Shown one piece after another: positions 29,925-38,994 of a stretch of DNA of 43,141 bases; the stretch's first letter is position 1, and every line of letters starts with the position of its first letter. Source of the stretch: Agmasoma carcini (nom. nud.) (taxonomy: Eukaryota > Microsporidia > Thelohaniidae). The notes under the pieces are model-generated. The model ran no database searches. It worked only from the letters and a program-made list of their open reading frames with translations, and was not told the DNA's origin. The stretch lies in contig JAOXFI010000030.1 in assembly GCA_029232285.1 (NCBI GenBank), forward strand, positions 1-43,141, given 5' to 3'. Made by a program: the position numbers and the translations under genes.

Positions 29925-30235
29925 ATGTTTTGGTAAAAGGCAGAAAAATTGATGTCATGCCTTTATAGATAACGACAGTAAGACTTTAAAGATATCAAAC
30001 AATATTGTGGATAAGCTAGTGCTATTACGCACACCAAACAGCTTATATCTTCATGATCAGAAATCAAGCTTACCTGCCACTTGAAGAGGTGTCTGTCTAT
30101 CGTTAGTCAGTGTGAACAATACTATCCGTATGGTTCTGCTCTAACCCTTAGCCTGTCGTGTTATAGTCCAATTAAACATTGTCTCAAATATTACCGCTCT
30201 ATATTACGTGTAGGTCTGGGCCCTTTATAAAACCA
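29925..30235 (-). repeat. Dispersed repeat family, copy f (inverted)
   Basis: On the minus strand it reads GGCCCAGACCTACACGTAAT, AGAGCGGTAATATTTGAGAC, CAATGTTTAATTGGAC, GGCTAAGGGTTAGAGCAG, TTGTTCACACTGACTAACGA, TAGACAGACACCTCTTCAAG, AAGATATAAGCTGTTTGG, GCGTAATAGCACTAGCTT and GATATCTTTAAAGTCTTACT. This covers both blocks of copy e. The hairpin (30013-30044) is kept with different pairs. Confidence 0.7.
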
Positions 30236-30739
30236 TCCCTTCCTGATAAATTATTATTGGCATTTTAATAATATTAAATCAAATTTTATGAGTCAGTTAG
30301 TATTAAAATTTATAATTATATTGATGTGAATTATACTAATCTTGTCTAACTAACTAATCTTATCGAACAGACTAACTAATCTTATCTAACTAACTAAAAA
30401 TATCAGAACACAATGTAGAAAATCAAAATATAACATATCAGAACATAATAATACATAAAATATCATAAAAATATTAATTTATTTAATCCTACACATTTAT
30501 TTTATATAAATCAAATATTTTGTTTATTTTTAACAAATCAGAAAAAACATTTTTTATTTTCTTTATAATTACAAAAAAGATTATTTTTTAATTAAAATCT
30601 GTTAATCAAAAATTAATTAAATTTAAGAAAATAACATCTCAGCCATTAACAACGACAGATTATCAATAAATTATCATTATTAACATTTTTACATTCTTTA
30701 TCTACATTCTCTACAATCCATAATCCATTATCTGAAGAA
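30236..30739. other. PUF upstream region with CTAAC-type repeat
   Basis: No gene is seen between copy f and the PUF gene. A short CTAACTAACTAATCTTATC repeat lies at 30335-30398, with the C-rich strand on the sense side of PUF. Confidence 0.45.
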
Positions 30740-30747
30740 TGACGTCA
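30740..30747. promoter_or_regulatory. CRE-like palindrome TGACGTCA
   Basis: A perfect TGACGTCA, the consensus for CREB/ATF-type bZIP dimers, lies 170 bp upstream of the PUF ATG. A G+C-containing palindrome like this is not expected often in DNA this AT-rich. Confidence 0.35.
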
Positions 30748-30761
30748 CAATATTTAATATT

Positions 30762-30768
30762 TGTTTCA
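30762..30768 (-). promoter_or_regulatory. Candidate Ste12 site (TGTTTCA)
   Basis: TGTTTCA, reverse TGAAACA, lies about 149 bp upstream of the PUF ATG. A pyrimidine-rich tract (about 30815-30896) and a CCC motif (30909-30911) lie between it and the start. Confidence 0.3.
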
Positions 30769-30916
30769 AACTATTTTTTTGTAAAAATTTTTATTTATTG
30801 ATTTTATAGTAACTTTCTCCTTTTCTTTCCTTTATTATTCTCCATTATCTCTTCCCTTTCATTCTACAAATAAACAACTCCTTTCTCTTTTAAATTTATT
30901 TATTTATTTACCCTTA

Positions 30917-32230
30917 ATGTTCGACAGAAGTTTTTCAGCTCCTCCAAAAGTTGATATAAGCAAACTCAACCTCGAAGACGATGAACAAAGAGCACTATTC
31001 ATAACATACGCATTCCAAGATAGAAAAAGCGGTGTTGAACTAATTGATGAAGACTTCCCCCACAATAAAAGCGTCATATTCACTGGGACAAATAGAACTA
31101 CTACACCAATAGGAGAAGGCAATTTTATGGATCCAGAATTAATACTAAATAGTATTGAAGGCGTATTCAAAACAGAGGAAGTTTCTTCTAAACCAGATTC
31201 AATACGTAAATTTCTTTGTAGCTTTTGCGTTTCAAAAAATATTTTAAACGACGGCTCAATTAAAAATATGGCTTTAGCATGCATCAAAGATCAGGAGGGG
31301 TCGCGTCTCATTCAACAAACCAGCGAAACATGGTCAGATGAAGAAATTGCGGAATTCTTCTACATTATAAAGGACCAAACACTTGATCTCTCATCAAATT
31401 TATTTGGTAATTATGTTATACAAAAAATTATACCACGTTTGAGTCAAGAAAATCTTCTTATTATTGTAAATAACTTACAAAACAACTTAACAGAGCTTTG
31501 TATGCATATTTATGGCTGTAGAGTAGTACAAAGGCTGGTAGATCATCTAAATGATGTATCAATGATTCTTACAAGAATAACTGATCTTGTTTCATTGATA
31601 ACCAATCAAAATGGAAATCACGTGATACAGAAGATTCTTGATAGAACTGTGAATATTGATTTTATAGTTAGAGCATTCCGAGAAAATTTATCTATATTGG
31701 CAACACAGAGGTACGGATGTAGAGTATTACAAAAGATATTAGAAGTTCAATATGATATCATATTAAAGGGTAACAATATGACTAATATAGCTATATTTGG
31801 AGTATTAGAGCAAATAGTTAACAATATTGTGCTTCTTATAAATGATAAATATGGAAATTATGTGATTCAACATATTTTAGCTAATTTTCCAGTTAATAAT
31901 ATTTATAGGACGATTATTGTTGAATATATCATGGAAAATGCGTTTGATTTGTCTAAGTACAAATTTTCATCAAATGTGATTGAGACATGCATTAAGAACT
32001 CTGATGATGGTGTGTTGACGAAGTTTCTTATACAATTTACGACGATGCAAGATCAGAAACCATTGTTATTCTTTATGTGTACTGATATGTATGCAAATTA
32101 CGTGGTTCAAAGGTTTTTTGATTTTGCATCTGATCCACTAAAATCAAAGGCTAAGAATCTATTGAAGCCATTCATTAAGGAGATTAAAGTACATTCATTT
32201 ACTAAGCATATTGTGACCAAGTTAATATAA
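30917..32230 (+). CDS. Pumilio/PUF-family RNA-binding protein
   Basis: A protein of 437 aa. About 115 N-terminal residues with no known domain precede eight PUF repeats. PUF proteins bind 3' UTRs and repress or localise mRNAs. The base-reading residues (positions 12, 13 and 16) are: repeat 1 SR-Q (GSRLIQQ), 2 NY-Q (GNYVIQ), 3 CR-Q (GCRVVQ), 4 NH-Q (GNHVIQ), 5 CR-Q (GCRVLQ), 6 NY-Q (GNYVIQ), 7 SN-E (SSNVIE), 8 NY-Q (ANYVVQ). This is the human Pumilio pattern and predicts 5'-UGUANAUA. An insertion of about 10 residues lies between repeats 5 and 6. TTTACCCTTAATG supplies a CCC motif before the ATG. A TGTACATA site lies 201 nt after its own stop (32431-32438). Confidence 0.95.
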   Translation: MFDRSFSAPPKVDISKLNLEDDEQRALFITYAFQDRKSGVELIDEDFPHNKSVIFTGTNRTTTPIGEGNFMDPELILNSIEGVFKTEEVSSKPDSIRKFLCSFCVSKNILNDGSIKNMALACIKDQEGSRLIQQTSETWSDEEIAEFFYIIKDQTLDLSSNLFGNYVIQKIIPRLSQENLLIIVNNLQNNLTELCMHIYGCRVVQRLVDHLNDVSMILTRITDLVSLITNQNGNHVIQKILDRTVNIDFIVRAFRENLSILATQRYGCRVLQKILEVQYDIILKGNNMTNIAIFGVLEQIVNNIVLLINDKYGNYVIQHILANFPVNNIYRTIIVEYIMENAFDLSKYKFSSNVIETCIKNSDDGVLTKFLIQFTTMQDQKPLLFFMCTDMYANYVVQRFFDFASDPLKSKAKNLLKPFIKEIKVHSFTKHIVTKLI

Positions 32231-32576
32231 TGAACTTTTTGTTGATATTTTTTTTGTTTATTTTTTAAATTTTTATATTTTAATTGAGATAAAAAATATA
32301 GATTAATTAGTTATATAGAATTAGTTATAATAGGATTATATAGTTTTCAAAATGATATATACTTTATTGTATTGAAAAATATATGATGTGGCAACACATA
32401 CATAACCTTTAGCAGTTTGATGCACCTTTCTGTACATAAACAACGTTTTGAATTGACCACATCACGTAATATAAAATAAAAATTGAATTATTTGAAATTT
32501 TTTTAATTACAAAATGATTGAAGAATTTAAAGATATTAAGCCACAAAAGATATACTTTTATTTGTATAATATGATT

Positions 32577-32747
32577 ATCTAACTAACTGAATAACTAATT
32601 AACTAACTTACTAACTTACTGAATAACTAACTAACTTACTAACTAGCCAACTAACTAACTGAATAGCTAACTTACTAACTAACTAGCCAACTAACTAACT
32701 GAATAGCTAACTTACTAACTACTGACTAACTGAATAACTAACTAACC
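32577..32747. repeat. CTAA-type satellite upstream of the PWWP gene
   Basis: CTAACTAACTGAATAGCTAA and CTTACTAACTAGC-type units end about 47 bp before the PWWP ATG. The C-rich strand is the sense strand of that gene. The rest of 32231-32794 holds no gene. Confidence 0.9.
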
Positions 32748-32791
32748 CCTTTTTTTAATATATCATTCAAATATCCCCTAAAATTTTTTTA

Positions 32792-32794
32792 CCC
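32792..32794 (+). promoter_or_regulatory. CCC start-proximal motif of the PWWP gene
   Basis: TTTTTACCCATG gives CCC directly before the ATG. Confidence 0.6.
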
Positions 32795-33871
32795 ATGACT
32801 GTACCTCTTGGACCTGGAGATTTAGTATTTGCTAAGTTTGATAAATATCCATATTGGCCTGGAAGAATTGCTAATGCTTCAGTAACAGCTCAACTTATGA
32901 AGTATAAAAACAAAAATGGTGTTGGTATTCTATTCTTTGGAGATGAACTGACCTATGCTCTTATAGAAGAAAAATATATTCTTACTCCGGATGCTGGTAA
33001 GAGAAAAAATAAAAAAATAAGCAAAAGCTTAAAGAAACTTTATGATCAAGCTATGATTCAATTTAAAGACTCAGCTAAAATCGAAGATCCACCCTTAAAG
33101 TTATCAATTGAAAAAACTAAGGAAGCCCTCATTCAGAAAAAAGGAGAAGACACTGATGAATATATCGTTAAGAGATCAAAAATAGAACAGATCGTTGCAG
33201 AAGGTGTTAAAGAGCAGGTTGAAACAGTTGTTACTACCAAATTAGAATTAGATAAGGACGCTGTTCATTCAGAAATTCCTATTGATAAACCTGATGAGGT
33301 TGTGACTTCAAATTTTATACCAAGTCCAGATATAAATATTTCTGTAGATCCTGTACCTATATCTCCTATTGAAGAAGGGAATGTGCATGTATTACCACCA
33401 GTTGATGTTGATAAAGTGGCTATTGCAGGTAAAGAACCATCTAAGGGTGTGCTACCACCGGTTGATGTCAAAAATGGTGCTGGTAAAGAACCATCTAAGG
33501 ATGTATCATTACCACCAATTGATAACGCAACTAAAGAATCAAATAGCTACTCAGCAGCTTTAGAAAATTTAACTAAGAATGCTAAAGAACAAAATAATAA
33601 TTTAGCTGATGCTAAAGAATTAAATTATGGGGCTGTTCCTGAAATAGGTTCTACTTGTAATGTAGAAAAATCAGAATTACAGCCATTAGCTAAAACCGAA
33701 CTCCCGCTACATAAACCAACTGTTTGTCCTGCTGCTCCTGTTGATAAAAGTGATGAACAAAATCACATTATTAAGGATGGTGAAAGTAAAACAGAAAAAA
33801 ATGAATCAAGTGTTGATGATAAAAAAATAGGTGATAATCCAAATTTGTTTACAGATCTTGATAATATTTAA
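32795..33871 (+). CDS. PWWP-domain chromatin protein
   Basis: A protein of 358 aa. The PWWP domain lies at residues about 6-90 and opens GDLVFAKFDKYPYWPGRIAN, with the signature as PYWP (residues 19-22). ILFFGDELTYALI is the usual F-F-G-x-x-x-x-A-x-I strand. PWWP domains bind nucleosomes, often methylated H3K36 together with DNA. A basic stretch (KRKNKKISKSLKK) follows. The rest, about 100-358, is low-complexity, Pro/Glu/Val-rich and probably disordered. It includes a repeated unit at about 200-250: VLPPVDV...GKEPSKG, VLPPVDVKNGAGKEPSKD, then SLPPIDN. No catalytic domain is attached. It is convergent with TAF5, with a gap of 143 bp. The start is fixed by TTTTACCCATG. Confidence 0.88.
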   Translation: MTVPLGPGDLVFAKFDKYPYWPGRIANASVTAQLMKYKNKNGVGILFFGDELTYALIEEKYILTPDAGKRKNKKISKSLKKLYDQAMIQFKDSAKIEDPPLKLSIEKTKEALIQKKGEDTDEYIVKRSKIEQIVAEGVKEQVETVVTTKLELDKDAVHSEIPIDKPDEVVTSNFIPSPDINISVDPVPISPIEEGNVHVLPPVDVDKVAIAGKEPSKGVLPPVDVKNGAGKEPSKDVSLPPIDNATKESNSYSAALENLTKNAKEQNNNLADAKELNYGAVPEIGSTCNVEKSELQPLAKTELPLHKPTVCPAAPVDKSDEQNHIIKDGESKTEKNESSVDDKKIGDNPNLFTDLDNI

Positions 33872-34014
33872 ATAAAAACGTTAAGATTTATTTAAAAATT
33901 TAGTATTTATAATTTTCAAAATTCAAGTATTAATATTTCTAAAAATTAATACTTTTAAAAGTCAAGTATTATTACTAAAATCAAATATTAATAATTTCCA
34001 AAATTTTAATTTAT

Positions 34015-35667
34015 TTAACCACCAAGATAAGGCCCTGTACAACTTATGATATTTCTATATCCAAATCTACCTGCAATGACAGGCGTACTCTTCGTATGAT
34101 AAACACCAAGACACCCTCCTTTAACATCAGTCTTATCCCACAACCTAACCGAATTATCTGCTCCACAAGAACAAATAACAGTACCAAGCCATGAAAAAGA
34201 AACAGAATATATTACACTCTCATGTCCTGTATATTTTGATATCTGTCTAGCTGATTCAACATCCCATAAAATAACAGTCTTATCTTTTGATCCAGATACC
34301 ATCAACTTACCACAATATGAAACATCAATACACGTAACCACATCATTATGACCAACAAAGCTTCGAGTCATTGATGCATCTTCAACGCTGTGCATCCTAA
34401 TTTTATGATCAGAAGATCCAATAAATAAATATTTTGAATTAGGATGGAACTTCAAGGCTGTAACATCACCTAATGCTGAAATAACAAGTCTCTCTGGTTT
34501 GGTACTCTTAGTTGACCAAATAATTGCCTGTCTATCAGCACCACCACTTGCAAAGTAAAAATCATTTGGTGCAAAGTCTAAGCACCAAATCGGAAAAACA
34601 TGGGCCTTGTAAACTGCAACACATTTAAATAAATCAAGTGACCACAACCTAATTGTACAGTCTTGAGAAGCTGAAATCAAAAATTTGTTTGAACTGTTGA
34701 ACTTAATAGCAAAAACCGGACCTGAATGACCTATTAGTCTATGGACTGAACCTATTTCTTCAAATTTTGATTCTTTTGATTTTAAATCAATTTTTGCAAG
34801 TTCAGATGACGACTTTAGTCTTCCTAAAGATTCTTTTGTTAAAGAATGAACGTCAATAAAAGAATCTTTAAATCCACAAGCCATCATTGTAGAATCAGGA
34901 CTGATTTCAGCACAAGTCATGCCTTCATAAGTGTTAAATACTGTGTAACAACAGATAGAAGGTAAGTAACTCTTGTTAATTGTAACTCTTTTACAAAGAT
35001 CTTTAAGTTTTTCAATTTCAGCTTCAACCTGAGATGGTGTAGGTCTGATAGAAAATTCCCTTTTTGATTCCCTTTGTTTTTTCAGCTGCTGAACATAAGT
35101 TTCTAAATGATCATACCTGTACTGCTCTGATGCTAAGATGGCATCCTCTGCCTCTTGAGAGACTAAGTTTGTGGCAAGATCAACGGAGACTTCTTCTACA
35201 TAAGCATCAATACCAGTTCTTTCTTCTTCTGGCCTTGGACCACTTAAAGCTTTGATGTGCATATGTTGATTCATCAGTCTTAATATATAAAGCATATCCT
35301 TCTCTTCAAGAAAGTGAACAAGGAGGTTGTATGCATATTTACTCATCAGTAAATGATATTTCTGCTGTCTAAAACCTAAAATATAGCTATTTTCATGTAT
35401 GTGTTGTGCAGAATTTACAGATTCAAAAGCTTTTAATTCTTGATATTTTTCAGGAAATTCTTTTTTATATTTTTCAAAGAATACTTTTGCTTCATCGATT
35501 GAATCCTGAATGATCAGATCCAGATAAATATGGATGAATACCGGATAGAGTAAAGGTAGTAAATCATTCTTAAACATGTCTAAAGAGTCTTCAATCCATG
35601 TTTTTAGCTTTATAAATGTCTTTTCAAGATCTAAATTTTCATCTTGGCTTGTACTTTCAGTTGACAT
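34015..35667 (-). CDS. TAF5: TAF5, TFIID/SAGA WD40 subunit
   Basis: A protein of 550 aa from the ATG at 35667, a scaffold subunit of TFIID. An upstream in-frame ATG at 35691 adds MKIFQNLP, but TTTGCCCATG puts the CCC motif directly before the inner ATG, so that start is chosen. Residues about 12-145 are the TAF5 NTD2 helical domain (LKTWIEDSLDMFKNDLLPLL, YPVFIHIYLDLI). The LisH motif of larger TAF5 proteins is absent. A charged linker follows, then a WD40 propeller from about residue 245. Clear blades include GHSGPVFAIKF...TIRLWSL, AHVFPIWCLDFAPNDFYFAS, FHPNSKYLFIGSSDHKIR, GHNDVVTCIDV...TVILWDV and GHESVIYSVSF...SVRLWD. The order and wording follow TAF5. It is divergent from RPB7. Confidence 0.92.
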   Translation of the reverse strand: MSTESTSQDENLDLEKTFIKLKTWIEDSLDMFKNDLLPLLYPVFIHIYLDLIIQDSIDEAKVFFEKYKKEFPEKYQELKAFESVNSAQHIHENSYILGFRQQKYHLLMSKYAYNLLVHFLEEKDMLYILRLMNQHMHIKALSGPRPEEERTGIDAYVEEVSVDLATNLVSQEAEDAILASEQYRYDHLETYVQQLKKQRESKREFSIRPTPSQVEAEIEKLKDLCKRVTINKSYLPSICCYTVFNTYEGMTCAEISPDSTMMACGFKDSFIDVHSLTKESLGRLKSSSELAKIDLKSKESKFEEIGSVHRLIGHSGPVFAIKFNSSNKFLISASQDCTIRLWSLDLFKCVAVYKAHVFPIWCLDFAPNDFYFASGGADRQAIIWSTKSTKPERLVISALGDVTALKFHPNSKYLFIGSSDHKIRMHSVEDASMTRSFVGHNDVVTCIDVSYCGKLMVSGSKDKTVILWDVESARQISKYTGHESVIYSVSFSWLGTVICSCGADNSVRLWDKTDVKGGCLGVYHTKSTPVIAGRFGYRNIISCTGPYLGG

Positions 35668-35873
35668 GGGCAAATTTTGAAAAATTTTCATCCATGTATG
35701 ATTTTACGAATAAGAGACATAATATGATGAAAAGTGTATGGAGTTGCGATTTTGGATGTAAAACATGTTTCATAATCATTAAAATGAAATATAATAGATG
35801 AATATTAGTGTTTATAGATATATTTGTGTATTATATTTCAATTTTGATAAAATTTATATTTTAAAAATTTTCC
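35668..35873. promoter_or_regulatory. Shared TAF5/RPB7 divergent promoter with Ste12-like site
   Basis: Only 206 bp separate two basal-transcription genes. AAACATGTTTCATA at 35761-35774 contains reverse ATGAAACA, about 100 bp from both starts. The same 14 bases occur upstream of the Ste12 gene (40030-40043). TAF5 has CCC at its ATG; RPB7 has only CC. Confidence 0.45.
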
Positions 35874-36335
35874 ATGTTCTATCTAAAGGAATTCAACCAC
35901 AATATTAGTTTAGAACCAAAATATCTTGGTTCTAACATTCAAAAGCTCATTATTGATAATTTGATAATGACTGTTGAAGGTAAATCTACTCATTGTGGAC
36001 TGATAATATCTGTAGTTGATGTAGATCAGATATCTGAAGGGAAGATATCACCTTCTGGTTCTATTATTTTTAAAGTAAAGTATAAAGCGTTAGTTATATA
36101 TTTGAAGGAAGGTGAAATTGTTGAAGCGATGGTAGAGTCTGTACAGAATTTTGGAGTTTTTACAAAGGTAGGACCACTTCAGGTGTTTATACATAGTTCT
36201 AACATACCTGTGAATACAGCAGATGAATTGAAGGATGGTTCTTCGATAAGGATGAAGATTATTGGGTCTAAGATTGAGGCTAATGATGTTTATGCTATTG
36301 CTACGTTAAATGATGATTTTCTAGGGATTGTTTAG
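35874..36335 (+). CDS. RPB7: RNA polymerase II subunit RPB7
   Basis: A protein of 153 aa, slightly shorter than yeast and human Rpb7 (about 171). It forms the Rpb4/7 stalk of RNA polymerase II, which binds emerging RNA. The N-terminal half (MFYLKEFNHNISLEPKYLGS onward, then GLIISVVDVDQISEGKISPS) is the Rpb7 tip fold with the usual G-I/R-I-x-P-x-x-G turn. VKYKALVIYLKEGEIVEAMV leads into the S1/OB domain, about 77-153, with VGPLQVFIHSSNIP. RPC25 and RPA43 are paralogues, but the MFxxK/NIxLxPxxxG start and VGPxxVF fit Rpb7 best. It shares a short divergent promoter with TAF5. Confidence 0.9.
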   Translation: MFYLKEFNHNISLEPKYLGSNIQKLIIDNLIMTVEGKSTHCGLIISVVDVDQISEGKISPSGSIIFKVKYKALVIYLKEGEIVEAMVESVQNFGVFTKVGPLQVFIHSSNIPVNTADELKDGSSIRMKIIGSKIEANDVYAIATLNDDFLGIV

Positions 36336-36460
36336 ATAAATTTATTATATTTGAAATTTTACAATAAAAAATACAAGAAAATGTTATTTATATTTTTGAA
36401 ATATAGAAAATAATTTATATTATAGTTTATTTATAGTAGGATTAGTTCTATTATAGATAT

Positions 36461-36666
36461 TTAGTTAGTTAGTCAAGTTAGTTAGTCAGATTAGTTAGTC
36501 AGATTAGTTAGTCAAGTTAGTTAGTCAGATTAGTTAGTCAGATTAGTTAGTCAGATTAGTTAGTCAAGTTAGTTAGTCAGATTAGTTAGTCAAGTTAGTT
36601 AGTCAGATTAGTTAGTCAAGTTAGTTAGTCAAATTAGTTAGTCAAGTTAGTTAGTCAAGTTAGTTA
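36461..36666. repeat. TTAGTTAGTCARA satellite
   Basis: About 16 units of TTAGTTAGTCAGA and TTAGTTAGTCAAG lie between the convergent RPB7 and RhoGAP genes. Confidence 0.95.
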
Positions 36667-36837
36667 TATAATAATAAAATTTATAGACTTACTTGCATCT
36701 TCTTCTAATAACATTATTAATATTTTTTATAACTAACAACATCACTTTTTTAAAAAATTATAAAAATTTGTTTATTTAAGCTATTAAGAAAAGTATTAAT
36801 CTACTAAATATGTATTGATTATCTATTTAAGATAAGA

Positions 36838-37030
36838 AAGCTTAAGATCATCCCCCAATAATCCTAAAATTTTCATATCTGTTAAGCTAAAATCACACAA
36901 GATCATCCCCCAATAACCTTAATGACTAACTAACTGATTTAAGAAAACTTAAGATCATCCCCCAATAATCTTAAAGTTTCATATCTAACTAAGCTAAAAT
37001 CACACAAGATCATCCCCCAATAATCTTAAT
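36838..37030. repeat. ~110-bp repeat with AAGATCATCCCCCAATAA blocks
   Basis: AAGATCATCCCCCAATAA occurs four times (about 36846, 36900, 36951 and 37005), in two larger units that also share TTCATATCT and AAGCTAAAATCACAC. C5 runs are rare in this window. Confidence 0.85.
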
Positions 37031-37262
37031 GACTTCATAGCTTACTTAATGACTTCATAGCTTACTTAATGACTTCTTAGCTTATACTTAATCACTTCAT
37101 AGCTTACTTAATGACTTCTTAGCTTATACTTAAAGACTTCTTAGCTTATACTTAATGACTTCATAGCTTACTTAAAGACTTCTTAGCTTATACTTAATCA
37201 CTTCATAGCTTACTTAATGACTTCATAGCTTACTTAATAACTTCTTAGCTTATACTTAATGA
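37020..37262. repeat. ~20-bp repeat CTTCATAGCTTACTTAATGA
   Basis: About 11 imperfect units alternate ACTTCATAGCTTACTTAATG and ACTTCTTAGCTTATACTTAA. The array ends some 30 bp before the 3' end of the RhoGAP gene. Confidence 0.92.
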
Positions 37263-37293
37263 TTACTATCTAACTGACTAACATCTAATCTAA

Positions 37294-38064
37294 TCACATC
37301 TTAAACCTACATAAATTCTGTACCTCTCTAGGTAATGTACTATATTCTATATTTATTACTATTTTTAATATATTAAGCAACTTAAATACATTTTTCATAT
37401 TACCAAAGCTTTCTTTAGGAAATAAAACATAAACAAAGCAGTTAAGCAAAGAATCAGTCGTCATTTCAGTGATATTTTTGTTTAGTTCGATGTGTTTAAA
37501 CAAAGTTTTTAGTCTTTGGAAGAGAATCAACGTAGATTCGTTCAAAGAATATAGCAAGTATGAACAATTTGCATTAAACTCTGATCTTGAAGACTTAAGT
37601 ATAGAATTAACGTAATTTTTGTTAAAAACACCATTCAAAGTCTTTCTTATGTAGTATTTAAGTGCTTTAGCCAATAAATGAATATCAAATTGATCAAGAT
37701 TAGCATTATTTTCTAATATTCTTAAAAATCTATTATCAATCTTTTTTGTAGGTTCATATCTAAAAATATACTTCACCATTCCTCTATCAGTGATATGATC
37801 TATTATGTTAAGAATATATTTTGGTATTTCAATATTTTTGTTTTTCTTAAATATTCTTTGAAATAAAGATTCTTTGTACAAAATATTGCCACATTTTTTA
37901 CTAAGAGATTGCTTAGTTTGAGAATCTAATTTAGAATATTGAATTTTTTTATCTTTAACAGTAAGCATTGGTACTTTGAGAAGTGCTGGTCTTAATTTTT
38001 CTAGTTCTGGAAATATTTCAAATATATTAACATCTTCAGTCAAGTGATTAGTTGTGTTGAACAT
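37294..38064 (-). CDS. RhoGAP-domain protein
   Basis: A protein of 256 aa, predicted to stimulate GTP hydrolysis by a Rho/Cdc42-type GTPase in actin or polarity control. The RhoGAP domain spans residues about 60-225. EIPKYILNIIDHITDRGMVKYIFRYEP corresponds to the P-x-hh-x-x-h-x-x-h-E-x-x-G-h-x-x-x-x-h-F-R box, with the arginine finger at Arg102. LLAKALKYYIRKTLNGVF matches the ALLKLFLRELPEPL box, with Lys135 kept but the Pro lost. NITEMTTDSLLNCFVYVLFP matches the N-K-M-T-x-x-N-L-A-x-x-h-x-P box, with the second Asn replaced by Asp. Divergence is strong but the three boxes are in order. No other domain is attached. TGTTTCAT lies 147 bp upstream and there is no CCC. Confidence 0.8.
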   Translation of the reverse strand: MFNTTNHLTEDVNIFEIFPELEKLRPALLKVPMLTVKDKKIQYSKLDSQTKQSLSKKCGNILYKESLFQRIFKKNKNIEIPKYILNIIDHITDRGMVKYIFRYEPTKKIDNRFLRILENNANLDQFDIHLLAKALKYYIRKTLNGVFNKNYVNSILKSSRSEFNANCSYLLYSLNESTLILFQRLKTLFKHIELNKNITEMTTDSLLNCFVYVLFPKESFGNMKNVFKLLNILKIVINIEYSTLPREVQNLCRFKM

Positions 38065-38210
38065 GTTTATTAGTAATTTTTTTTCTTTTATACTTGAAAT
38101 AAATAAATAGTTTCATATTTTAATATTTTTGAAATTTTATAAAAGAGCTGAAATATTGAGTTGGAATCTTGAATTGGAATAGAGAGTTGGAATATTGATT
38201 TGTTTAATTA

Positions 38211-38217
38211 TGTTTCA
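38211..38217 (+). promoter_or_regulatory. Candidate Ste12 site upstream of RhoGAP
   Basis: TGTTTCAT (reverse ATGAAACA) lies 147 bp upstream of the minus-strand RhoGAP ATG. Confidence 0.35.
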
Positions 38218-38500
38218 TTTTGAAATTAATAATATTATTAAAATATGTATAATTAGAATATATAGTATAAATATATAGTATAAGTATATAATATAAGTAT
38301 AAATTAATGTTATTATAATATTTTTAATGTTTCAAATCATTTGATATTTCAATTAAAATTTGTTTATTTTAAAATAAATAAAATTTATTTTTTTGTAAGA
38401 GATTTTGCTAATATTAAAATTTTATAAAAATTGATTTATTATAATATTTTTTATATATTGTGGTTTAAATATTGATAAATTATTTAATATGATAAAGTAC

Positions 38501-38873
38501 ATGACTATGACCTGACCTTGACTGATATGACCTGATATGACCTGACCATGACCTGACCTTGACTGACCTTGACTGACCTTGACTGACCTGACCTGACTGA
38601 CCTTGACTGACCTGACCTGACTGACCTGACCTGACTGACCTGACTGACCTGACCTGACTGACCTGACCTGACCTGACTGACTTGGCTGACCTAATATGAC
38701 CTGACCTGACCTGACTGACCTGACTGACCTGACTGACCTGACTGACTTTTACTGACTAACCTGACTGACTTTTACTGACTAACCTGACTGACTTTTACTG
38801 ACTAACCTGACTGACTTTTACTGACTGACCTGACTGACCTGACTAACCTGACTGACTTTTACTGACCTTGACT
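38501..38873. repeat. (CTGAC)n/CCTGACTGAC satellite
   Basis: About 370 bp of CTGAC pentamers with TTGAC, TATGAC and TTTTACTGACTAAC variants fill the gap between the RhoGAP 5' side and the Ste12 3' end. Confidence 0.95.
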
Positions 38874-38994
38874 GGTTCTTAAGATATCACCTTCAGTCTG
38901 ATTCTGGATCAATTACACTATTTCAACTTTATTATAAATTTTCAATACTATATCAATAAATCATAATTAAAATATCAAATATTTTTGACTTCAT

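Noticed and set aside
36838..37262. CRISPR-like array (repeated 18-mers with spacers)
   Set aside because: Spacers are themselves repeated, the organism is eukaryotic and no cas gene is present; it is an ordinary tandem repeat.
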